Source of the DNA: Bacillota bacterium
GTDB taxonomy: Bacteria > Bacillota > Clostridia > Lachnospirales > Lachnospiraceae
DNA length: 29,088 nucleotides
Assembly: GCA_023398855.1 (NCBI GenBank)
Contig: JAEWRS010000065.1
Coordinates: forward strand, 1 to 29,088
Reading direction: 5' to 3'
Part shown: positions 24,452 through 29,088 of the stretch, piece after piece
Layout: each line of letters opens with the position of its first letter
Numbering within the stretch: position 1 is the stretch's first letter
Program-made: the position numbers and the translations under genes
The notes under the pieces: generated by a model
The model's input: the letters and a program-made list of their open reading frames with translations, nothing else
What the model was told of the DNA's origin: nothing
Databases searched by the model: none

Positions 24452-25818
24452 TTCTTTTCGTCCTCCTCAAATCCTATCAAATTCCGGTAAGGGATCCACC
24501 CATACTGGCTGGCATTGATTGTATGATCGTTGCGGTCCTCCGGTTCGTCCTTATCTTCCTGCCAGGAATACCGGTCCAGCTCTCCCATGTGCTCTGTGCA
24601 GGTATCCACGATTAGGTAGCAGCCCTGTGTGATCCAGCCCAACATGAAATTGATACGGTCCAGGATCGTCACTTTCTTGTATGAATTATGGAAATTATAC
24701 AGGCAGCCTTTGAGCCGCTTGTATTTTTTTAGCTCCGTGATCGTTGCCTGATCTGCACAATCAATAAACACATCTCTAACAAGCCCCCATTCCTTCCGGT
24801 TCCTTTCCAGGAAGTCCAGGAACTTTATAACCGTGTCTGATGGGGCCAGGGGAACTGATAGATCCGCGTTGCTGTACACCTTTTCATCAAGGATAATGAC
24901 CTTACGGTCCGTTGTGATGGCCTGGAAGATCATTGCAATGGTATCCGGGCTTTTGCTGGAATAAGATGTATCCAGGGCAGCCGAAAACCTCTTGACTTTA
25001 GTTTTTCCGGATTCAACCTGCTGTTTTACCCAGGCTTTGCTGACCACGTGCTTTTTCCGGTCAAAGTTTGGAAAGATCAGGCCGGTTGCTTTACCTCTTA
25101 GGCCTTGTATCTTGTTTTTGTACAGCTTTGTTCCTGGTGGAGCTGACCGGATCTTCTTCTGTATATCCTCCTCTGACAGAGAAAGATTGTCCTTGAACGT
25201 AAAAAACCAGTACCTCCACTTGGGTACTGGTGCTTCCGTAAGCTCTGCCATGATCTCTGCCGGTACAGCCACAGCGTATTTTTTATATGGCCGGGATCGG
25301 TTTATAAATTCTTTGTAAATAGAAAGGGTTGGATCGTCCGGGTTTAGCGTTGCCATGAGATAATCATTTCTGGTGGAGACCTCTCTGACAAAATCAATGT
25401 TTGCCGTGTTGATCTCATCAATATAAACACAGCCAAACTGGGATCCCAGAACTAACTCCCATTTATCCCGGTTGTCATATCCCAGAACAAATATGATCTT
25501 ACCCTCAAAAACAATATGGGGGATTTTATAATCCTTATTTCCGTTTCCGTAATATCTGGCCCCAGGGTGAATATCCAGGATTCCGTTATCCTGCTGGATT
25601 ATATTCTTTTCAGCGGTACCAGTTGTCTTTGATGCAATAATGTGCAACTTCTTACTACTCCGACTGACCATTCGCAAGAACTTAACCCCGGCGCCTACCG
25701 TAGTTTTCCCCGATGCTGTGGTCCCTTCCAGGAAGTCAGCGTCCACTCCCTCTACCGTGTTTATAAAGTCAAGGTATTTCTGAGATAATGGGAAGCCGCT
25801 ACTCTTCAAGACCCTCAC
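24448..25818 (-). CDS. terL: Terminase large subunit
   Basis: This packaging motor has an ATPase domain with Walker A EGTTASGKTTVG (near residue 35) and Walker B CVYIDEIN, and a nuclease domain with conserved acids in ALDTSY, VFIDCADQ and DHTINASQYG. It cuts concatemeric DNA and pumps it into the procapsid with TerS and portal. There is no ATG: the frame opens with TTG at 25845, and the likely start is GTG at 25818 or TTG at 25809. All lie within the end of terS, so translation probably depends on the upstream gene. The reported start is the GTG; the conserved part (FPLSQKYLDFINTVEGVDA) begins shortly after. Confidence 0.92.
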   Translation of the reverse strand: MRVLKSSGFPLSQKYLDFINTVEGVDADFLEGTTASGKTTVGAGVKFLRMVSRSSKKLHIIASKTTGTAEKNIIQQDNGILDIHPGARYYGNGNKDYKIPHIVFEGKIIFVLGYDNRDKWELVLGSQFGCVYIDEINTANIDFVREVSTRNDYLMATLNPDDPTLSIYKEFINRSRPYKKYAVAVPAEIMAELTEAPVPKWRYWFFTFKDNLSLSEEDIQKKIRSAPPGTKLYKNKIQGLRGKATGLIFPNFDRKKHVVSKAWVKQQVESGKTKVKRFSAALDTSYSSKSPDTIAMIFQAITTDRKVIILDEKVYSNADLSVPLAPSDTVIKFLDFLERNRKEWGLVRDVFIDCADQATITELKKYKRLKGCLYNFHNSYKKVTILDRINFMLGWITQGCYLIVDTCTEHMGELDRYSWQEDKDEPEDRNDHTINASQYGWIPYRNLIGFEEDEKK

Positions 25819-26305
25819 CGCCCATCTGGGACATGATATTATCAAGCTTTTCGGAGGTCTGGATATTTACATCCACCTTTTCCTTGAACATTCCCATGTG
25901 TTTTCCCAAGAGCTCCAGGGCCTTGATCTTATCAGCCATTTTAATTTCTCTTTCAAAGCCATCTTCTCCAAAGGTCTTGACCTTTACGGAAAGAATCGCA
26001 GCCGTATCTTCTGAAAGAGCATCTTCTTTCACTGTTGCTGTCTTGGGATCAATTACATCCATGGCGTTTACAAAGGCAATCTTCGCAAGCTCCTGAATTA
26101 CTCTTTCAGCTGTTACCCCAGTACGCCGGGACCGTTCCGCCATGGCCTTGTCTATATGCGCACGAATGTTGGGTTTTGCTAAGTTCTCACAACCTATATT
26201 CTTTGCTGTAGCAGGGGAATATCCCGCCCTTATGGCTGCCTGAGTGGCATTAAGATCAATCAGGTATTCTTCTGCAAATAATTTCTGTTTGGCTGTTAAT
26301 GCCAT
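25799..26305 (-). CDS. terS: Terminase small subunit
   Basis: This 168-residue protein starts MALTAKQKLFAEEYLIDLNA, followed by the helix-turn-helix TQAAIRAGYSPATAKNIGCE of the Terminase_2 family. That segment recognises the phage packaging site. The C-terminal part is charged and helical (ELLGKHMGMFKEKVDV), used for oligomer formation and TerL contact. AAGGAG lies 8 bases before the ATG at 26305; the longer frame extends through a terminator sequence and is unlikely. A strong hairpin with a T tract ends about 30 bases upstream of the start, leaving no room for a promoter of its own. Its end overlaps the terL start. Confidence 0.92.
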   Translation of the reverse strand: MALTAKQKLFAEEYLIDLNATQAAIRAGYSPATAKNIGCENLAKPNIRAHIDKAMAERSRRTGVTAERVIQELAKIAFVNAMDVIDPKTATVKEDALSEDTAAILSVKVKTFGEDGFEREIKMADKIKALELLGKHMGMFKEKVDVNIQTSEKLDNIMSQMGGEGLEE

Positions 26306-26333
26306 CAGACTCACTCCTTTCGTTATTTTAGGG

Positions 26334-26361
26334 TAAAAGAAAAGCACCCCATCGGATGCTT
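26334..26361 (-). terminator. Intrinsic terminator directly upstream of terS
   Basis: On the minus strand AAGCATCC (26354-26361) pairs fully, with one U-G pair, with GGGTGCTT (26342-26349) around a 4-base loop, followed by TTCTTTTA. It sits just after the 50-codon gene, and its lower arm ends about 37 bases before the terS ATG. A promoter for terS would have to overlap the hairpin, so expression of the packaging genes must read through it. Confidence 0.8.
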
Positions 26362-26512
26362 AACTTGGTTTTCTCTTTGTGTTTGGCCCCATGCCTTCCC
26401 GAATGGAATTGTGGGTTTGATTTTGGTTCTCTGGTTTCACTTTCTCCGTAATGCTGTTAAATGACTTGTTTGACTTCTTCTCTTCCTGCTTTTCCAGATC
26501 GTGTTTATCCAT
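26360..26512 (-). CDS. 50-residue phage protein before the terminase
   Basis: The protein reads MDKHDLEKQEEKKSNKSFNS, then ITEKVKPENQNQTHNSIREG, ending MGPNTKRKPS. It is strongly charged and has the ending NSIREGMGPNTKRK, which I associate with small proteins upstream of clostridial phage terminases but cannot assign to a function. GAGGTG lies 7 bases before the ATG. The stop codon falls in the stem of the terminator that follows. It may be nucleic-acid binding because of its basic end; that is inference. Confidence 0.65.
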   Translation of the reverse strand: MDKHDLEKQEEKKSNKSFNSITEKVKPENQNQTHNSIREGMGPNTKRKPS

Positions 26513-26635
26513 ATTATCACCTCGCTCTTAGTGTAGGCGGGAACGGATTGTTTTATGCGTTAGAAAAATCGCTATCTGAGTCGCCAAATGCACACAGAAG
26601 TGGTTTATATTTGCTATTCTAACTTTAACTCCTTC

Positions 26636-26889
26636 TTAATTCCGGTGATACATCAAAGGTAATTTTTCTGATGGTTTCTCAATGCTAAATTTTGATACTA
26701 CAATAATGACTGCGTTGGCCTCTTTCAATCCTTCTTCAAAAATTTTATCAATGAGGGAGTCTCCAGACAACATTTCCACTTGTCCACCCACGCATCAACA
26801 CCTTGTTCTAGTAATCTTTTAGCAAAAGAAATTACAAAACTATCGTTATCATCACTCGCATGACTAATAAAAACTCTTGGATTTTTCAT
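26636..26889 (-). pseudogene. Frameshifted, truncated TIR-domain gene
   Basis: Frame one opens MKNPRVFISHASDDNDSFVI, then SFAKRLLEQGVDAWVDKW, a clear TIR domain start (FISHAS box, alpha helix, GVDAW strand). At about 26773-26776 the frame breaks: TGGAAATG appears where TGG-GAA-ATG would be expected. One frame over, the domain continues MLSGDSLIDKIFEEGLKEAN, then AVIIVVSKFSIEKP. The next conserved piece (WVREEL-like, holding the WxxxE catalytic Glu of TIR NADases) is absent and the frame ends at 26636. It is thus a one-base deletion plus truncation of a TIR protein of the kind used in bacterial NAD-depleting defence. Not functional as read. Confidence 0.8.
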
Positions 26890-26938
26890 TTCATTGACCC
26901 CGCCCTATTTTTTTATCACACTCCATATTTTACCAAAA

Positions 26939-26977
26939 GAAAACACCCATCAAGGATAGTCCAAGACAGGTGTTTTC
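26939..26977 (-). terminator. Nine-base-pair hairpin with T tract
   Basis: GAAAACACC (26969-26977 on the minus strand) pairs perfectly with GGTGTTTTC (26939-26947) around a 21-base loop, followed by TTTTGG on the minus strand. It lies between the predicted promoter near 27072 and the TIR remnant. It is either an intrinsic terminator of the late-regulator transcript or part of a leader structure. The loop is longer than usual. Confidence 0.55.
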
Positions 26978-27071
26978 AAAAAGGAGAAAATTAGGAATCA
27001 ATCAGTCACCAGGCTATTACACCCGGCAACCGTAAGGGGATTGCCAAATTTATGCAACTTTGGATACTACA

Positions 27072-27100
27072 ATTATATTATGGCTACATGGACTATACAA
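27072..27100 (-). promoter_or_regulatory. Candidate late promoter
   Basis: On the minus strand a perfect -10 TATAAT (27072-27077) is preceded after 17 bases by TTGTAT (27095-27100), a weak -35. Transcription would start near 27065 and run toward the terminase. A poor -35 with an adjacent upstream dyad is typical of activator-dependent promoters, such as phage late promoters. Confidence 0.5.
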
Positions 27101-27138
27101 GGACAGCCATTTGACATCACTTGTCAAGTCACTAGTCC
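27101..27138. promoter_or_regulatory. Dyad upstream of the candidate late promoter
   Basis: TTGACA-TCACT-TGTCAA (27111-27127) is an inverted repeat whose outer arms GGAC (27101) and GTCC (27138) extend the symmetry. Its centre lies about 54 bases before the predicted transcription start, a usual position for an activator. The late regulator encoded at 27132-27632 is a candidate to bind it. It overlaps the end of that gene by 7 bases. Confidence 0.45.
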
Positions 27139-27632
27139 AGTACAATTGCATCAGCTCCAAATAGATAAATGCTTAAAATTCCTGTAAGTTCTGATATCCA
27201 TCTCCGCACCGTTCTATCCGTAGTATCAAGTCTTTCGGCAATATCCTCCTGGGTAACTCCATTTTCCAGATAGGACATTTTAAAAGCCTCATACTTCCAA
27301 GGAGTTTCCTTTTTGAGCATCTCTTCTTCCAGAAGACCCAGACACTTATCTATATGCGCGATCATAACAATGCTCCGCAGCTTACTCTTTATGATGCTGT
27401 TTATGTAAATGTCCTCCGCAGATAACTCCTTTAGTTTTTCCCCATCATCCACATCCGACAGCTCGGATACACCCTCCTGTACGCTCTGGCATATTCGGGT
27501 GTAATTCTCCATAAGCTTCTTGGCATTCTGGAACACCTTGGCTTTACGGCTCTTCTTCTGGGACTTCTCAAATTCCTTTACAGCCTCAAATGCTGCTGTT
27601 CTTACCAATATTTCCGCTGCTTCTTTTTCCAA
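27132..27632 (-). CDS. Probable late transcription regulator (sigma-like / ArpU-like)
   Basis: This protein of about 166 residues has a long helical, charged N-terminal part (FEAVKEFEKSQKKSRKAKVF) and a C-terminal helix-turn-helix (NGVTQEDIAERLDTTDRTVR, then RWISELTGILS) like sigma region 4 or the ArpU/RinA type of late activators. Such proteins lie just before the terminase in Firmicute prophages and turn on the packaging and structural genes. The TTG at 27632 follows GGAGG by 8 bases; the GTG at 27641 overlaps this site. The upstream stop (TGA) lies inside the same ribosome site. A candidate promoter and dyad follow its end. Assignment is by position and HTH. Confidence 0.78.
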   Translation of the reverse strand: MEKEAAEILVRTAAFEAVKEFEKSQKKSRKAKVFQNAKKLMENYTRICQSVQEGVSELSDVDDGEKLKELSAEDIYINSIIKSKLRSIVMIAHIDKCLGLLEEEMLKKETPWKYEAFKMSYLENGVTQEDIAERLDTTDRTVRRWISELTGILSIYLFGADAIVLD

Positions 27633-27637
27633 TACAG

Positions 27638-27880
27638 TCACCTCCCTGCTGTCAATATCTGCTTTCTTACCTTATCCCACTCTGCGAACAACGGATCTGT
27701 GCAAAATACCAGTTCCCTGACAACCTCAAAGGTATACCGTACTAGTGCCTTGGCACCAGAACTCGCGTAAGATGAAATAGTGGCACATGGCAGGTGTAAC
27801 TGCTCTGCAGCTTCCAGAGAACTGTATTCCTCTATTGACCGTTCATTATCATATATCATATGCAGTTTTTTAGTTGCCAT
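27638..27880 (-). CDS. Small phage protein with NUMOD/HTH-like segment
   Basis: This 80-residue protein starts MATKKLHMIYDNERSIEEYS. The segment IEEYSSLEAAEQLHLPCATI, followed by SSYASSGAKALVRYTFEVV, resembles the NUMOD-type DNA-binding helix-turn module (SxxEAAxxLxxxxxxISxxxxG...) sometimes found in phage regulators and homing nucleases. No nuclease part is present. AGGAGG lies 8 bases before the ATG. It directly precedes the late regulator, whose TTG start lies in its 3' region. A regulatory role is possible but only inferred. Confidence 0.7.
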   Translation of the reverse strand: MATKKLHMIYDNERSIEEYSSLEAAEQLHLPCATISSYASSGAKALVRYTFEVVRELVFCTDPLFAEWDKVRKQILTAGR

Positions 27881-28037
27881 CAGATCTACCTCCTACCTTC
27901 GGCTGGTGCCAAGTCCCTGCCGCAAACAATCTCCCGCGATCCTTACAGCTGCAGCTTGTCCGCTTCGAATCGGAGGGATAATACTTTCCGCAGTATGGGC
28001 ACTTCTTCCTGACATTACTAAACTTTGTCTTTTCCAT
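27870..28037 (-). CDS. 55-residue zinc-ribbon protein
   Basis: The protein reads MEKTKFSNVRKKCPYCGKYY, then PSDSKRTSCSCKDRGRLFAA, then GTWHQPKVGGRSDGN. CPYC at residues 13-16 and CSC at about 29-31 could bind one zinc ion. The ATG overlaps the end of the upstream gene by 20 bases and has GGGGGTGG close by; its stop overlaps the next ATG. Packing is as in the rest of the prophage. Small zinc ribbons of this kind are common in phage early/middle operons; function unknown. Confidence 0.72.
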   Translation of the reverse strand: MEKTKFSNVRKKCPYCGKYYPSDSKRTSCSCKDRGRLFAAGTWHQPKVGGRSDGN

Positions 28038-28203
28038 CTTCCACCCCCTCAGAAATAATCTTCAAGCTCTCCTGCGGTACATCTATGTATTTACCGTTGT
28101 CTAACAGGATCCCGATCAGGCCATCATTGCTGCCGATCACAGTCCCAAACTTCCTACTGGGATAAACCTGAACAACGATCTTCTTTTTAACTTCCAGCTT
28201 CAT
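28018..28203 (-). CDS. 61-residue small phage protein, SH3-like
   Basis: The protein starts MKLEVKKKIVVQVYPSRKFG, then TVIGSNDGLIGILLDNGKYI, then DVPQESLKIISEGVEDGKDK. The alternating hydrophobic pattern with turns (GSNDG, LDNGKY) suggests a small beta barrel. The start at 28203 follows GGAGG by 6 bases; the longer reading would give unrelated residues. It overlaps both its neighbours, with coupling likely. No known function is recognised. Confidence 0.68.
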   Translation of the reverse strand: MKLEVKKKIVVQVYPSRKFGTVIGSNDGLIGILLDNGKYIDVPQESLKIISEGVEDGKDKV

Positions 28204-28396
28204 GGTCTGCCTCCTTTCTATGCTCTGGCGGCTTGCGCAGCGCCGGATACGGGCAGAGGCCCGTATATGTATAAGCTGGCATCTGCGCACTAAAAACCAT
28301 AACCGGCGGTGCCTTTATAGCTGCATCCGCCTCTGCTTGTATGCGGCTGTTTACGCTGGCTCTGTCTGCTCTACAGTCTTTTGATGATTTTCTCAA
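28187..28396 (-). CDS. Possible 69-residue phage protein with TTG start
   Basis: A frame from TTG at 28396 (GAGGAGGG 5 bases upstream) encodes a basic N-terminus (LRKSSKDCRADRASVNSRIQ) and a C-terminus ending in GLCPYPALRKPPEHRKEADH. It fills a 220-base gap in an otherwise tightly packed series, and its end overlaps the next start. The protein shows no recognisable domain. It may be real, or the stretch may be untranslated. Confidence 0.45.
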   Translation of the reverse strand: MRKSSKDCRADRASVNSRIQAEADAAIKAPPVMVFSAQMPAYTYTGLCPYPALRKPPEHRKEADHEAGS

Positions 28397-28423
28397 TGTA
28401 TCCCTCCTCACGAAAACCTCAGT

Positions 28424-28759
28424 TTACTTAATATATCTTTCCTGTAAACCAGTTTTATGCTCCCTACAAACCAGGACAGCTTTACCATACTCGCAGGTAA
28501 TTGCACAAAAATCATTATCATTGCAATAAGGTATCCACTCTTCGCCACATATTGGGCAATGGTTATTCCTGACCATGTGATTGTTAAATCCGGCCTGTTC
28601 CTCCCGAATATATCCACCAAACTGATCCGCATCAACAAGCCTCCGAATAGCTGGATCTGGTTTGAAAGATTCATGCTCATATTTTATACGCCTGATTTCT
28701 GCTTTTTCTCTGTCAAACTCTTTATTCCGTGGCGGAACCTGCCCGATTGGTTTTGACAT
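28424..28759 (-). CDS. Zinc-finger-like phage protein, unknown role
   Basis: This 111-residue protein starts MSKPIGQVPPRNKEFDREKA. A charged helical N-terminal half (IRRIKYEHESFKPDPAIRRL) is followed by a Cys-rich part: NNHCPICGEEWIPYC, then FCAITCEYGK and LVCREH. Two CxxC-like pairs plus extra Cys/His could hold one or two zinc ions. The start at 28759 follows AGGAGG by 6 bases; the longer frame overlaps the previous gene's ribosome region. It lies in the small-gene block before the late regulator. Function unknown. Confidence 0.72.
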   Translation of the reverse strand: MSKPIGQVPPRNKEFDREKAEIRRIKYEHESFKPDPAIRRLVDADQFGGYIREEQAGFNNHMVRNNHCPICGEEWIPYCNDNDFCAITCEYGKAVLVCREHKTGLQERYIK

Positions 28760-28778
28760 GCCTTCCTCCTCCAAATTC

Positions 28779-28940
28779 CTAATTTTTTGTATCAGGAGCC
28801 AACTTTTCAATCTTATAAAAAGATGGCTCCTCCTGCCGATCTATTAACTTCTCGCATTCGTCATAACGCAAATCAGTCGCAACTATAAAATTCAACTTTC
28901 CATCATTAAATCTAATTTTGTATAAATCTTCTTTTTTCAA
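28779..28940 (-). CDS. 53-residue phage protein with TTG start
   Basis: The protein begins at TTG with GAGGAGG 7 bases upstream and reads MKKEDLYKIRFNDGKLNFIV, then ATDLRYDECEKLIDRQEEPS, ending FYKIEKLAPDTKN. Strand-turn-strand character is visible at the start and a charged helix at the end. It fills the gap between two other genes without overlap problems, and the following gene has its own ribosome site. No family is recognised. Confidence 0.62.
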   Translation of the reverse strand: MKKEDLYKIRFNDGKLNFIVATDLRYDECEKLIDRQEEPSFYKIEKLAPDTKN

Positions 28941-28960
28941 TTTACTTCCTCCTCAAAATT

Positions 28961-29088
28961 CTAATTTACCAGGCTAAACCTCTGTGTTAAATGCCACTTC
29001 CAGTCAGCCACCATGTTTTCACGCCTTGCCCGTTCCATTGCCAGCTCTTTCAGTAAATGCGCACACTGACCTTTCTCAAAATTGTTTA
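28961..29088 (-). CDS. Hypothetical phage protein (3' part only)
   Basis: The C-terminal 41 residues of a gene that starts beyond 29088 are visible: NNFEKGQCAHLLKELAMERA, then RRENMVADWKWHLTQRFSLV. The residue mix (charged helix with Trp-Lys-Trp) looks like a real coding end. The stop is TAG at 28961-28963. Nothing more can be said. Confidence 0.55.
   Translation of the reverse strand, partial: NNFEKGQCAHLLKELAMERARRENMVADWKWHLTQRFSLVN

Noticed and set aside
26513..26635. Promoter-like TTGGCG ... TCTAAC in front of the 50-codon gene
   Set aside because: Both boxes are weak matches; the call would not be safe.
1..29088. tRNA, rRNA, CRISPR array, insertion sequence, integrase
   Set aside because: No cloverleaf-like, spacer-repeat, transposase or recombinase signals were seen on either strand; the integrase must lie outside the window.

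Overview
The window is the left (late-gene) end of a siphovirus-type prophage and the bacterial DNA next to it. Nearly all genes are on the minus strand. Strong AGGAGG ribosome sites, moderate GC, and host genes for a glucoside-type PTS, a LacI regulator, a YbiT-type ABC-F protein and a repeat-bearing amidase all point to a Clostridia host, most likely Lachnospiraceae. That placement is inferred from protein style, not from a database search.

Bacterial part (1 to about 4080): the first codons of a PTS EIIB-type sugar transporter, with a clear promoter and a LacI-type operator; the lacI-family regulator; an ABC-F ATPase with an intrinsic terminator; and a small secreted lipoprotein. The prophage boundary lies somewhere in 3960-4234, where three direct copies of ATGCAGTCA occur. 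The integrase and lysogeny genes are not in the window, so the other end of the prophage lies beyond 29088.

Prophage, read in the direction of transcription (29088 down to 4235): small early/middle genes (zinc-ribbon and hypothetical proteins), a probable late transcription regulator, then a roughly 600-bp region without an intact gene. That region holds a promoter with an upstream dyad, a hairpin and the wreck of a TIR-domain gene. Next come the packaging and head genes: TerS, TerL, SPP1-type portal, minor capsid protein 2 with an extra C-terminal domain, scaffold and major capsid. They are followed by the connector genes, tail tube, two tail-assembly chaperone frames joined by a likely +1/-2 frameshift, a 1362-residue tape measure, and the baseplate/tail-tip proteins. 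Three of the tip proteins share shuffled modules. The series ends with a fibre, XkdX, holin and amidase. Many genes overlap by 1-17 bases, so the late genes look like one translationally coupled unit, but two hairpin terminators sit inside it.

The observations most worth following up are: the minor capsid protein carrying a JAMM/JAB-like HNHP...SxxD domain, followed by an overlapping 53-codon gene (possible phage-borne effector plus partner); the TIR-domain pseudogene in the accessory slot before terminase; the unusual frameshift; the module shuffling in the tail tip; and the terminator directly in front of terS. Several small genes (51, 46, 50, 53, 53, 55 and 43 codons) are recovered here by reading the frames directly.
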